Shown piece after piece: positions 1-8,739 of a stretch of 64,000 nucleotides of DNA. The translations under genes and the position numbers were made by a program. This DNA is from Candidatus Accumulibacter aalborgensis (GTDB lineage: Bacteria; Pseudomonadota; Gammaproteobacteria; Burkholderiales; Rhodocyclaceae). Each line of letters starts with the position of its first letter. The first letter of the stretch is position 1. The notes beneath the pieces were generated by a model. The model was not told the origin of the DNA and did not search any database. It saw nothing but the letters and a program-made list of their open reading frames with translations. The stretch lies in assembly GCF_900089955.1 (NCBI RefSeq), contig NZ_FLQX01000117.1:1-64000 (forward strand), in the 5' to 3' direction.

Positions 1-1737
1 CATCTTGACTTCAACACCACGACAGCGCCGCCGTTTCCTCCGCGTAGCGGCTTCGTCCAACAGGGTGTCGAACTGGTGGCGCGTGGCTGGCAGCTCTTCA
101 ACCGCCTGGCCGCGCTCCCCTATCCGACGCTGGCGCTGGTGCGCGGCCACTGCCTTGGCGGCGGTCTCGAACTGGCGTTAGCCTGTCGCTATCTGCTGGC
201 GGTCGACGAACCGGCGACCCGGATGGGTTTGCCGGAGGTCATGCTGGGTCTCGTTCCCGGCTGGGGTGGAATGATGCGCCTGCCCGAGCGGATCGGAGCG
301 CAAGTGGCGCTCGACATGATGCTCACCGGCAAGACGATCGACGCCAGGAAGGCCAAGCGGCTTGGTCTGGCCGATGACTGTGTGCCGGCACGCGTGATGG
401 ACAACGCAGCGGCTTCCCTGGTGCTCGCTGATCAGCCGCGTCGCCGTCCCCCCTGGTGGCTGCGCCTGCTCAACGGCCCGTTCAAGAGGCTGGTCGCAGC
501 CGGCGCCAGAAAACGGGTCGCCAAGCGCGCGCGCGCCGAGCACTATCCGGCGCCGTATGCGATCATCGACCTCTGGTCCCGGCATCAGGGCAATGCGCTG
601 GCCGCGCCTGAACTGATCGATCACCTCTTTCGCTCGCCCACCGCCCGCAATCTGCTGCGCGTGTTCTTCATGCAGGAACGCCTCAAGGGTTTCGGGAAAG
701 GCAGTTCTTTTCACGCCAAACGCGTACACGTCGTCGGCGCCGGGGTGATGGGCGGCGATATCGCCGCCTGGTGCGCCCTGCGCGGACTGACGGTGACCCT
801 GGAGGACCAGGGTATCGGGCGCATCGCGCCAGCGCTGCAGCGCGCCTATGTGGCTTATCGCCAGCGCCTCCGGGACCCGCGCGAACTGCGCAAGGTCATG
901 GATCGGCTGATTCCCGACCCCGAAGGCCATGGTGCCCGTCAGGCTGACGTGGTGATCGAGGCGATCTTCGAGAATCTCGACGCCAAGCGCGCTTTGCTCG
1001 CCAGACTGGACGCCGTCATGAAACCCGACGCGGTGCTGGCGACCAATACCTCCAGCCTCAGAATCGAGGATCTGCGCAGCGACCTGGCCAGGCCAGAACG
1101 TCTGATCGGCATTCACTTCTTCAATCCGGTGGCCAGGATGCCTCTCGTCGAAGTCGTGGCGGCCCAGGGTGCTGATTCGGAAATGGTCCTGCGGGGCACG
1201 GCTTTCGTCAGGCAGATCGACCGACTGCCGCTGCCGGTTGGCAGCGCGCCGGGCTTCCTGGTCAATGCCGTCCTCGGTCCGTACATGCTCGCAGCGATGC
1301 GCGCCGTCGATGAGGGGCTGGCCGCGGAGACCGTAGACGAGGCGATGCTCGCCTTTGGCATGCCGATGGGGCCGATCGAACTCGTCGACATGGTCGGCCT
1401 CGACGTCGCGATGGCTGCCGGCAAGAGCCTCGCCGGTGCCGGCGCCGCGCCGCCGAAGTGCCTGCTGGAACGTTTCAACGCCGGTCACCTGGGCAAGAAG
1501 TCTGGCCGGGGTTTCTACGACTATTGCCAAGGCCGGGCAGTCAAGGGCTCGGCAGGGCAGGTGCCGGCTGGTCTGTCTGAGCGCCTCGTGCAGCCCCTGC
1601 TCGAACGGACGCAACAACTGGTGGCCGACGGGATCGTTGCCGACGCCGATCTGGCCGATGCCGGGGTCATTTTCGGCACCGGCTTCGCTCCCTTTACCGG
1701 CGGACCGCTCAACTACCTGAGGAATAAACACGCCTGA
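1..1737 (+). CDS. Enoyl-CoA hydratase / 3-hydroxyacyl-CoA dehydrogenase (FadB/FadJ type), 5' end outside window
   Basis: Bifunctional beta-oxidation enzyme that hydrates trans-2-enoyl-CoA and oxidises the 3-hydroxyacyl-CoA. The frame is open from base 1, so the true start lies upstream; 578 residues are visible. The order is crotonase then dehydrogenase, as in FadB/FadJ. The crotonase part carries CLGGGLELA and GLPEVMLG, so both catalytic glutamates are present. The NAD-binding motif GAGVMG follows at about residues 241-246, then ATNTSS and GIHFFNP, and a C-terminal 3HCDH domain ending in GTGFAPFTGGPLNY. It precedes fadL on the same strand with a 280-base gap. The start codon and any N-terminal partner gene cannot be seen. 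Confidence 0.93.
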   Translation, partial: HLDFNTTTAPPFPPRSGFVQQGVELVARGWQLFNRLAALPYPTLALVRGHCLGGGLELALACRYLLAVDEPATRMGLPEVMLGLVPGWGGMMRLPERIGAQVALDMMLTGKTIDARKAKRLGLADDCVPARVMDNAAASLVLADQPRRRPPWWLRLLNGPFKRLVAAGARKRVAKRARAEHYPAPYAIIDLWSRHQGNALAAPELIDHLFRSPTARNLLRVFFMQERLKGFGKGSSFHAKRVHVVGAGVMGGDIAAWCALRGLTVTLEDQGIGRIAPALQRAYVAYRQRLRDPRELRKVMDRLIPDPEGHGARQADVVIEAIFENLDAKRALLARLDAVMKPDAVLATNTSSLRIEDLRSDLARPERLIGIHFFNPVARMPLVEVVAAQGADSEMVLRGTAFVRQIDRLPLPVGSAPGFLVNAVLGPYMLAAMRAVDEGLAAETVDEAMLAFGMPMGPIELVDMVGLDVAMAAGKSLAGAGAAPPKCLLERFNAGHLGKKSGRGFYDYCQGRAVKGSAGQVPAGLSERLVQPLLERTQQLVADGIVADADLADAGVIFGTGFAPFTGGPLNYLRNKHA

Positions 1738-1805
1738 CCAACAACCGATCCTGCGCGTCATGCCGATGCGTGCCGATCTCAACCCCCATGGCGAGGCGCA
1801 CTCCG

Positions 1806-1843
1806 AAAGTAACCCAGCGCAGCCGATGACGGTAAAAGTAACC
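1806..1843. repeat. Direct repeat AAAGTAACC, two copies 29 bases apart
   Basis: AAAGTAACC occurs at 1806-1814 and 1835-1843 in the gap between the FadJ-type gene and fadL. Spaced short direct repeats of this style occur in the ends of IS21-family elements, but no transposase gene is present, so a decayed insertion-sequence end is only a guess. The rest of the 1738-2015 gap shows a TTGACA at 1962-1967 without a convincing -10 partner. Confidence 0.3.
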
Positions 1844-2015
1844 GAAGCAGTGTTGACTTATGTTGCGATAAACCAACACGGACAGAAGCGGGAGCTGCCA
1901 AAGCTTGCGTAGAGGAAGATTTGTCTGGAGATTAGCCTTAGGATGGATTGGTAAGTCGCTCTTGACACTTGGCGCAACAGCCACGCACTGACTACATCCA
2001 AAGGGGGAGTTGAAC

Positions 2016-3326
2016 ATGGAACGACAGATTTCGATGAAGTTGATTCCGGCGCTGCTGCTGGGCGTCTTTTCGGGCAGCGCCGCGGCCTCCGGCTTTCAGT
2101 TGATCGAGCAGGGGAGCGGCCTGGGTAATGCCTATGCCGGCTCGGCGGCCAAGGCCAACGATGCCAGCACGATCTATTTCAACCCGGCTGGGATGACGCA
2201 ATTGCAGGCGCGCGAGGCCTCCGGCGGCGTGGCGGCGGTGCGGCCCAGCTTCAAGTTCGATGACGGCGGTTCCAGGGTGGGCGTCTTCGGGGCGACGGGT
2301 GACGGTAGCGATGCGGGCAGTTGGGCTTTTCCCCCGAATGCGTATCTGTCGTGGGCCCTGAACAAGGACCTCTATGTCGGTCTCGGGATCAACGCGCCTT
2401 TTGGCCTGTCGACCCAGTACGACAAGCCGTGGAAGGGTAGCGCGCAGTCCGACCAGTTCGACATCAAGACGATCAACATCAACCCGTCGATTGCCTATCG
2501 GGTCAACGAGATGGTTTCCCTGGGCGGTGGCGTGAGCTGGCAGAAAATAGAGGCCGACTACTATCGGCAAGTGGGCATTGCGCCGGGACTGGCTGGAGTA
2601 CGCGCACATTTGAATATTGATGACAGTGCCTGGGGCTGGAATCTGGGCGCCTTGTTCACAATTTCGCCCGCCACCAAAGTGGGCCTGTCGTATCGCTCAA
2701 CCATCCAGTATCACACCAGCGGTACATCCAAGTTGCAGAGCGATGGCACGGCGCTGGCCACCGCCACAGCACGCGCGCTAATTCTTGGCGGTGGAGCGAG
2801 CGACGTCAAGGCGAACCTCGAGGTGCCGGACACTTTCGTTCTGAGCGTGACGCAGAAGCTGAGCGACCGCTGGGATCTGCTCGGGGACGTGTCTTGGACA
2901 GGCTGGAGTTCGATCAAGAACATCGACATCAACCGCACGTCGGGACCGCAAGCTGGCCGCGTCGCGCAGACCATCGAAGCGGATTTCCAGAATACCTACC
3001 GTATCGCGCTGGGGGCGAACTACCTTCTCAGCGAAGCGGTGACCCTGCAGTTCGGCCTTGCCTATGACCAGACACCGGTCAAGAATTCGAGCACTCGCCT
3101 GGCTTCGCTGCCAGACAATGATCGCACGTGGTTCACCTTCGGGACGCAATGGAAACCGGCGAAGCAACAGAAGGTCGATCTCGGGGTCGCGTATCTGTAT
3201 ATCCCGAACACCAAGATCAACAACAACCAGACCACGGCGAATCCGCTGACGAACCGCGGTACGCTCACCGGAGACTACGATTCCAGCGTCTGGATTCTGG
3301 GCGCACAGTACTCGATAGCGTTCTGA
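2016..3326 (+). CDS. fadL: FadL/OmpP1-family outer-membrane long-chain fatty acid transporter
   Basis: Outer-membrane beta-barrel that admits long-chain fatty acids or other hydrophobic compounds. It has 436 residues, usual for the family. A signal peptide (KLIPALLLGVFSGSAAA) is followed by mature SGFQLIEQG and the FadL hallmark IYFNPAGM; the C-terminus ends in an aromatic beta-strand (WILGAQYSIAF) for barrel assembly. ATG at 2016 is chosen because AAGGGGGAG at 2001-2009 sits six bases upstream; a TTG at 2010 would be too close and an ATG at 2034 is also in frame. It lies between two beta-oxidation genes and ends in a strong terminator, so it is probably transcribed with or beside them. Confidence 0.92.
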   Translation: MERQISMKLIPALLLGVFSGSAAASGFQLIEQGSGLGNAYAGSAAKANDASTIYFNPAGMTQLQAREASGGVAAVRPSFKFDDGGSRVGVFGATGDGSDAGSWAFPPNAYLSWALNKDLYVGLGINAPFGLSTQYDKPWKGSAQSDQFDIKTININPSIAYRVNEMVSLGGGVSWQKIEADYYRQVGIAPGLAGVRAHLNIDDSAWGWNLGALFTISPATKVGLSYRSTIQYHTSGTSKLQSDGTALATATARALILGGGASDVKANLEVPDTFVLSVTQKLSDRWDLLGDVSWTGWSSIKNIDINRTSGPQAGRVAQTIEADFQNTYRIALGANYLLSEAVTLQFGLAYDQTPVKNSSTRLASLPDNDRTWFTFGTQWKPAKQQKVDLGVAYLYIPNTKINNNQTTANPLTNRGTLTGDYDSSVWILGAQYSIAF

Positions 3327-3350
3327 TCGCGCGGCACCAGCCAGCAGAGA

Positions 3351-3375
3351 AGCCCCGCTTTGCGGGGTTTTTTTT
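3351..3375 (+). terminator. Rho-independent terminator after fadL
   Basis: Stem CCCCGC at 3353-3358 pairs with GCGGGG at 3362-3367 around a TTT loop and is followed by eight T residues. It ends the fadL transcript before the promoter at 3432. Confidence 0.93.
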
Positions 3376-3431
3376 CGCCATCCACAGGGACTCGATCGGC
3401 CAGTCTGCAACGGGTGCTGGCCGTTTTTCAC

Positions 3432-3473
3432 TTGACGAAAAAACCAGACAAGGTATAATTCAAACGTTCGTTT
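3432..3473 (+). promoter_or_regulatory. Sigma-70 promoter with overlapping inverted repeat upstream of the fad operon
   Basis: TTGACG at 3432-3437 and a perfect TATAAT at 3454-3459 are 16 bases apart. Just downstream, over the expected transcription start, AAACG (3462-3466) and CGTTT (3469-3473) form an inverted repeat with a TT centre. The placement suits repression by a TetR-type fatty-acid regulator, but the regulator is not in the window and the match to a known motif is untested. Confidence 0.75.
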
Positions 3474-3547
3474 TAGCGGTTTGTGCAGAACTGCTGCGGG
3501 GTGTTCCCGGCGAGCGCAGACGACCCAGACTATAACAGGAGGACAGC

Positions 3548-5935
3548 TTGAGCAACTTCATCGTACGCAAGGCCGCCGTACTCGGAGCGGGCGTGATGGG
3601 CGCGCAGATTGCCGCGCACCTCGCGAATGCCGAAGTGCCCGTGGTGCTTTTCGACCTGCCGGCCAAGGAAGGCGATCCCAGCGGGATGGTCGGGAAAGCC
3701 ATCGACGCGCTCAGGAAGCTCGAGCCGTCACCGCTGGCCAGCAAGGACCGCGTTGCCTACATCGATGCCGCCAACTACTCGCAGCACCTCGATCAGTTAC
3801 AGGATTGCGACCTGATCATCGAAGCGATTGCCGAAAAGATGGAGTGGAAGGACGATCTGTACCGTAGAATCGCGCCGTTCATCTCGCCGACAGCGATCAT
3901 CGCCTCGAACACCTCGGGCCTGTCGATCAACCGCTTGTCGGAAGGCCTGCCCGAGGCGCTGCGCCCACGTTTCTGCGGCATCCATTTCTTCAACCCGCCG
4001 CGCTACATGCATCTGGTCGAGTTGATCGCCACTCGAACGACCGATCCTTCGCTGCTCGACGATCTCGAATCGTGGCTCGTTTCGCGTCTCGGCAAGGGGA
4101 TCGTCCGGGCGCTCGATACGCCGAACTTCGTCGCCAACCGCGTCGGCGTTTTCTCGATGCTCGCCGTCATGCACCACACCCAGCGCCTGGGTCTTGGTTT
4201 CGATGTCGTCGATTCACTGACTGGCCCGATCATCGGTCGCCCGAAGAGCGCCACCTACCGCACCGCCGACGTCGTCGGCCTCGATACGCTGGCGCACGTC
4301 GTCAAGACGATGCAGGACACCTTGCCTGCAGACCCGTGGCACGGCTACTACACTGTGCCGGGCTGGCTGGCCGCGCTGATCGGCAAGGGAGCGCTCGGTC
4401 AGAAGACGCGCTGCGGAATTTTCCGCAAGGATGGCCGCGCCATCAAAGTGCTCGACCTCGCTCTCCAGGACTATCGCGACGCTGCTGCCGACATCGACCC
4501 GACGGTATTGGCGATCCTCAAGAACCGCAACCCGGCGGACAGGTTTGCCCAGTTGCGCGCCAGCGAACATCCGCAGGCACAGTTCCTCTGGGCGATCTTC
4601 CGTGACATCTTCCACTATGCCGCTTTCCACCTCGCCGACATTGCCGACAATGCCCGCGACGTCGATTTTGCGATGCGCTGGGGCTTCGGCTGGGCACAGG
4701 GCCCTTTCGAAAGCTGGCAAACGGCCGGTTGGCAGGCGATCGCCGAAGCCGTCAAGGCGGACATCGACGCCGGTCGAGCGATGAGCCCGGCGCCGTTGCC
4801 GGCCTGGGTCTTTGGCCGGGTCGTACAGGCCGGCGTGCATACCGCACAGGGTTCCTATTCGGCGAGCGCCGATGCTTACCGCCCGCGCTCGACGCTGCCG
4901 GTCTATCAGCGGCAGATTTTCCCCGAACGGGTCCTCGGCGAAAAAGCGGTTGCCGGCACGACCATCTGGGAAAACGAGGGTGTTCGCCTGTGGACGCTGC
5001 CGCAGGTAGACGAAGGCATCGCCATTGTCAGCATCAAGACGAGGAACCATACCCTGGGTCGCGACGTGATCGTTGGCCTGCAGGAAGCCGTTGCGCGTGC
5101 CGAAGCCGATTACCAGGGCCTGGTGCTATGGCACGAGGCTCCGTTTGCTTTTGGCGCCAACCTCAAGGAGGTCGCCGAAGCGATTGCTGCTGGTGACTTC
5201 GATCTGCTGGAACGTTACGTGGGCGAGTTTCAGAACTCGTCGATGTGCCTCAAATACGCCAAGGTGCCAGTGGTCGCAGCGGTGCAGGGAATGGCCCTGG
5301 GTGGCGGCTGCGAGTTCCTGATGCACGCTGCCCGGCGGGTCATCGCGCTGGAGAGCTACATAGGCCTTGTCGAAGCCGGTGTTGGTCTGATTCCAGCCGG
5401 CGGTGGTTGCAAGGAGTTTGCCATCCGCGCCGCGCAGCACGCGGCGAAGACTGGCGGCAACGACCCGTTCGAGTTCATCCAGCCGGTGTTCATGACCATC
5501 GCCATGGCGACGGTTTCGAAGAGTGGCGCCCAGGCCAGGGAACTCGGTTTTGCCCTCGAGTCGGACAAGATCGTCTTCAACGCCAACGAACTGCTCTATG
5601 TGGCCTTGCGCGAGGCGCGCGGGCTGGCCGAGGCCGGTTATTACCCCCGTCTGTCGCCGCGCGCGGTCAAGGTCGCCGGTCGTACCGGTATCGCCAACTG
5701 CGAAATGATGCTCGCCAACATGAAGGAAGGCGGCATGATTTCGGCGCACGACTATGTCGTCGCCAAGGCTGCCGCGACCGCCCTGTGCGGTGGCGACATC
5801 GAGACCGGATCACTGGTCGATGAGCAGTGGTTGCTGACCGTCGAGCGCCAGCTTTTCGTCGACCTGCTGAAGAACCCGAAAACCCAGCAGCGTATCCAGC
5901 ACCTGCTGGAAACCGGCAAACCGCTGCGCAATTAA
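3548..5935 (+). CDS. 3-hydroxyacyl-CoA dehydrogenase / enoyl-CoA hydratase (FadN-like domain order)
   Basis: Multifunctional beta-oxidation protein, 795 residues. The dehydrogenase part is N-terminal: NAD-binding GAGVMG at residues 13-18, ASNTSGLS, GIHFFNP. The crotonase part lies near residues 490-640 with ALGGGCEFL and YIGLVEAGVGLIPAGGG, retaining both catalytic glutamates. This order is the reverse of the gene at the start of the window and matches the FadN branch. The start is TTG at 3548, supported by AGGAGG at 3537-3542. The thiolase gene follows after 18 bases, so the two form an operon. Substrate chain length cannot be read from the sequence. Confidence 0.93.
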   Translation: MSNFIVRKAAVLGAGVMGAQIAAHLANAEVPVVLFDLPAKEGDPSGMVGKAIDALRKLEPSPLASKDRVAYIDAANYSQHLDQLQDCDLIIEAIAEKMEWKDDLYRRIAPFISPTAIIASNTSGLSINRLSEGLPEALRPRFCGIHFFNPPRYMHLVELIATRTTDPSLLDDLESWLVSRLGKGIVRALDTPNFVANRVGVFSMLAVMHHTQRLGLGFDVVDSLTGPIIGRPKSATYRTADVVGLDTLAHVVKTMQDTLPADPWHGYYTVPGWLAALIGKGALGQKTRCGIFRKDGRAIKVLDLALQDYRDAAADIDPTVLAILKNRNPADRFAQLRASEHPQAQFLWAIFRDIFHYAAFHLADIADNARDVDFAMRWGFGWAQGPFESWQTAGWQAIAEAVKADIDAGRAMSPAPLPAWVFGRVVQAGVHTAQGSYSASADAYRPRSTLPVYQRQIFPERVLGEKAVAGTTIWENEGVRLWTLPQVDEGIAIVSIKTRNHTLGRDVIVGLQEAVARAEADYQGLVLWHEAPFAFGANLKEVAEAIAAGDFDLLERYVGEFQNSSMCLKYAKVPVVAAVQGMALGGGCEFLMHAARRVIALESYIGLVEAGVGLIPAGGGCKEFAIRAAQHAAKTGGNDPFEFIQPVFMTIAMATVSKSGAQARELGFALESDKIVFNANELLYVALREARGLAEAGYYPRLSPRAVKVAGRTGIANCEMMLANMKEGGMISAHDYVVAKAAATALCGGDIETGSLVDEQWLLTVERQLFVDLLKNPKTQQRIQHLLETGKPLRN

Positions 5936-5953
5936 AGCGAGCAAGGAGAACAG

Positions 5954-7159
5954 ATGATGAGCAAACAGATTCAGGAAGCGTACATCGTCGCCGCGACGCG
6001 CTTGCCGGTCGGCAGGCGCAAGGGCATGTTGGGCCACGTTCGCCCGGACGACATGCTGGCGCACGCCATCAGGTCGGTCATGGCGCAAGTGCCGGCGATC
6101 GACCCGGCACTGGTCGCCGACGTCATCGTCGGCTGTGCGATGCCGGAAGCCGAGCAGGGAATGAACGTCGCCCGTATCGGCCTGCTGCTGGCCGGCCTGC
6201 CGAACACGGTGCCCGGGATCACCATCAACCGCTTCTGCGCTTCCGGTGTACAGGCCGTGGCCATGGCAGCCGATCGCATCCGTCTCGGTGAAGCCGATGT
6301 AATGCTTGCAGCGGGCACCGAAACGATGTCGCTGATGAACCAGATGATGGGCAACAAGATTGCCATCAACCCGGCCATTTTCGAGCAGAAGGAGAATTAC
6401 GCGATCGGTTTCGGGATGGGCATCACCGCCGAGAAAGTCGCCGCGCAGTGGAAGATCTCGCGCGAAGATCAGGACGCATTCGCCGTCGCATCGAACCAGA
6501 AGGCTTGTACGGCGATTCGTTCCGGCCATTTCAAGGCCGAGATATCGCCCTACGCCGTCGCGGCGCGCGGACCGAATTTCGGCACCGGCGAAGTGACTGT
6601 CAATGAGTATCTGGCCGAGAACGACGAAGGGCCGCGCGCTGACAGCAGCATCGAGGCTCTCTCCAGACTGCGGCCGGTTTTCGCCGCACGCGGGTCGGTG
6701 ACCGCCGGAAACAGTTCGCAGATGTCCGACGGTGCCGCCGCCGTACTGGTCGTTTCAGAGAAGATCCTCAAACAGTTCGACCTCAAGCCGCTGGCGCGCT
6801 TTGCCGGATTTTCGGTGGCTGGCGTGGCGCCCGAGATCATGGGCATCGGCCCGATCGAGGCGATTCCGCGGGTCCTCAAGCAAGCGGGTGTCCGCCAGGA
6901 TGACGTCGACTGGTTCGAACTCAATGAGGCTTTTGCCGCGCAGGCACTGGCCGTCATGCGCACTCTCGATCTCGATCCGAGCAAGGTGAACCCGCTCGGT
7001 GGCGCGATCGCTCTCGGTCACCCGTTGGGGGCCACGGGCGCCATCCGGACCGCCACGCTGGTGCACGGATTGCAGCGCACCCGACAGCGTTACGGTATGG
7101 TGACGATGTGCATCGGTACTGGTATGGGCGCAGCGGGGTTGTTCGAAGCGATCTGGTAA
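5954..7159 (+). CDS. fadA: Acetyl-CoA C-acyltransferase (thiolase)
   Basis: Thiolase that cleaves 3-ketoacyl-CoA to acetyl-CoA and a shortened acyl-CoA, the last beta-oxidation step. It has 401 residues, usual for the family. The nucleophile is Cys95 in INRFCASG; GGAIALGHPLGATGA provides the catalytic histidine and MCIGTGMGAAG the second cysteine. It is 18 bases after the dehydrogenase/hydratase gene, with AAGGAG upstream; two consecutive ATGs (5954, 5957) could each start it. A biosynthetic acetoacetyl-CoA thiolase role is less likely given the neighbour. Confidence 0.94.
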   Translation: MMSKQIQEAYIVAATRLPVGRRKGMLGHVRPDDMLAHAIRSVMAQVPAIDPALVADVIVGCAMPEAEQGMNVARIGLLLAGLPNTVPGITINRFCASGVQAVAMAADRIRLGEADVMLAAGTETMSLMNQMMGNKIAINPAIFEQKENYAIGFGMGITAEKVAAQWKISREDQDAFAVASNQKACTAIRSGHFKAEISPYAVAARGPNFGTGEVTVNEYLAENDEGPRADSSIEALSRLRPVFAARGSVTAGNSSQMSDGAAAVLVVSEKILKQFDLKPLARFAGFSVAGVAPEIMGIGPIEAIPRVLKQAGVRQDDVDWFELNEAFAAQALAVMRTLDLDPSKVNPLGGAIALGHPLGATGAIRTATLVHGLQRTRQRYGMVTMCIGTGMGAAGLFEAIW

Positions 7160-7181
7160 GTTGCCCGTAAGGACCTCGGCG

Positions 7182-7211
7182 ATCCTCGTCCGGTTTCCGG
7201 ACGAGGATTTT
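7182..7211 (+). terminator. Rho-independent terminator after fadA
   Basis: A perfect 12-bp stem (ATCCTCGTCCGG at 7182-7193 with its complement at 7197-7208) around a TTT loop, followed by a short T-run. Confidence 0.88.
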
Positions 7212-7242
7212 GCTTGTCCAGTGCAAGCCTGCAAGATGGCCC

Positions 7243-7270
7243 TTGAGGCGGGGCAAGTGTCTGGCATAAT
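7243..7270 (+). promoter_or_regulatory. Putative sigma-70 promoter of the DUF2802 gene
   Basis: TTGAGG at 7243-7248 and CATAAT at 7265-7270 with a 16-base spacer, about 30 bases before the ATG at 7300 and just after the fadA terminator. Confidence 0.6.
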
Positions 7271-7299
7271 GTGCACGAACACAGTCACTAAGGCGCGCA

Positions 7300-7896
7300 A
7301 TGGATCTCGAGCTACTGGATAGTCTGGGTTGGCGCGAAGGCTTGATTGCGATCATCGGGCTGCTGGTGTTGTACATCGTGGTCCTCCTCGTGCGCATGCG
7401 GCGTCTGCAGCGCGAGCGACAGGTCCCATTGGCGTCGTCGCTTGCTGCGCAGTCGGCTGTGGCTACCTACAGCGCCATTCAGAACCCGGTGCCAGTGCCG
7501 CCGACTGAAACTGCGAGCCCAGTCCCTCTGACCGCCGCGGCCCCCGAGTCCACCACGCAGGGCGATGCAGGTGCGCCGCAGTTCCCCTGGAACGAGCCGC
7601 CGCCGGGGATTCCGCCGGGGCAGGGCCTGATCGCCGCGCTACAGCGGGAGGTCTATCAGTTGCGCTGCGAGGTGGACGGGTTGCGCAGCGAAGTGCTGGC
7701 CGCTCGCGACGATTTTCGGCGTCAACTGGTCCAGTCTGAAGGGTCCGCGCCGGGTCCTTCGCCGCTCTACAACGATGCCATGCAAATGGCCGTCCAGGGG
7801 CATGACGCGACCACCATCGCGCATCATTGTGGCATAGCCCGTGCCGAGGCAGACCTGGTGGTGGCGCTGGCACGCAATCGCAGTGAGAGTCTTTGA
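7300..7896 (+). CDS. DUF2802 membrane-anchored protein
   Basis: 198-residue protein of unknown function. A single N-terminal membrane segment (about residues 13-31, ending VLLVRMRRLQRER) is followed by a proline/alanine-rich linker, a short coiled-coil-like stretch (LQREVYQLRCEVDGLRSEV) and a C-terminal DUF2802 module, AVQGHDATTIAHHCGIARAE, which looks like a helix-turn-helix of the kind found in small sensor/adaptor proteins. ATG at 7300 has AAGG six bases upstream. It stands alone on the plus strand between two terminated units. Function is not inferable from context. Confidence 0.75.
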   Translation: MDLELLDSLGWREGLIAIIGLLVLYIVVLLVRMRRLQRERQVPLASSLAAQSAVATYSAIQNPVPVPPTETASPVPLTAAAPESTTQGDAGAPQFPWNEPPPGIPPGQGLIAALQREVYQLRCEVDGLRSEVLAARDDFRRQLVQSEGSAPGPSPLYNDAMQMAVQGHDATTIAHHCGIARAEADLVVALARNRSESL

Positions 7897-7970
7897 GAGA
7901 GGCGAGGAGCGAGGCCGGCCGGGTCGTCCGGGCCGCGTCAGGGAGTCCAGCCACGTTGAATCTGCACGCG

Positions 7971-8309
7971 TCACTCGTCGGTCGCGGGCACTTGCCGACG
8001 CAGTCGCCGAGCAAAAACGGTCATTTCTCTGGCCGCCTGGAGGTCTCCCCTGGCTTCGGCGACGATGATTCCCTGTTCATACGCGGTGAGCGCTTCGGGC
8101 AGGTGGCCGCTCTCGCCGAGCGCCCTGGCGAGCAGCTTCCAGGCGGCCGAATACCGGGCATCGCGGTCGACCGCTGCCCGCAGGTGGATCACGGCCTGGG
8201 CAAAATTGCCGGCCTTCAGATGCTCGTTGCCGAGTGAATAGCGTAGCAAGGCGCCGTCACGTGGGCCACCGAGCAGCTTTTCGAGATTGGCGATGATCGC
8301 GGTCGTCAT
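7971..8309 (-). CDS. Small tetratricopeptide-repeat protein
   Basis: 112-residue soluble protein with two or three TPR units: LLRYSLGNEHLKAGNFAQAV, then YSAAWKLLARALGESGHLPEA, then a third helix pair. TPRs usually mediate protein contacts. No signal peptide or membrane segment is visible. It is divergent from ridA, with start codons about 45 bases apart, so the two may share a control region. Partner and role are unknown. Confidence 0.8.
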   Translation of the reverse strand: MTTAIIANLEKLLGGPRDGALLRYSLGNEHLKAGNFAQAVIHLRAAVDRDARYSAAWKLLARALGESGHLPEALTAYEQGIIVAEARGDLQAAREMTVFARRLRRQVPATDE

Positions 8310-8354
8310 TTAATATCCCCGGTTTCAACCTGACACATTGTAGAGGACCCCAGC

Positions 8355-8738
8355 ATGGCCAGAACGATCATTTCAACGCCGCATGCGCCAGCGGCGATCG
8401 GCACTTACTCGCAGGCAGTCAAAGTGGGCAACACCGTTTATCTCTCGGGACAGATCGGCCTCGACCCGGACAGCATGCAGATGGTCGACGGGATAGATGC
8501 GCAGATCGTTCGTGTTTTCGACAACCTCAAGGCGGTGGCGACGGCCGCCGGCGGCTCGCTGGCAGAGGTCGTCAAAATAAACGTTTTTCTCACTGATCTG
8601 GCCCACTTCGGGCAGGTCAATGAGGTCATGGGCCGCTATTTCTCCGAGCCCTTTCCGGCTCGTGCTGCGGTCGGTGTCGCCTCGTTGCCGCGCGCTGCGC
8701 TGGTCGAGGCCGATGCGGTGATGGTGGTCGACGGCTGA
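8355..8738 (+). CDS. ridA: RidA family reactive-intermediate deaminase
   Basis: RidA/YjgF/UK114 protein, 127 residues, which hydrolyses reactive enamine/imine intermediates released by PLP enzymes such as threonine dehydratase. It starts [20 protein letters not shown] and carries the typical [11 protein letters not shown] and [19 protein letters not shown] with the conserved arginine that binds the carboxylate. A Shine-Dalgarno TAGAGG precedes the ATG. recG starts two bases after its stop, so the two are probably cotranscribed. Confidence 0.93.
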   Translation: MARTIISTPHAPAAIGTYSQAVKVGNTVYLSGQIGLDPDSMQMVDGIDAQIVRVFDNLKAVATAAGGSLAEVVKINVFLTDLAHFGQVNEVMGRYFSEPFPARAAVGVASLPRAALVEADAVMVVDG

Positions 8739-8739
8739 T

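Noticed and set aside
178-1782. A 534-codon minus-strand frame opposite the first FadB/FadJ-type gene.
   Set aside because: It is a mirror of a clear beta-oxidation gene with no recognisable motif.
1962-1967. TTGACA as the -35 element of fadL.
   Set aside because: No -10 element at 15-19 bases.
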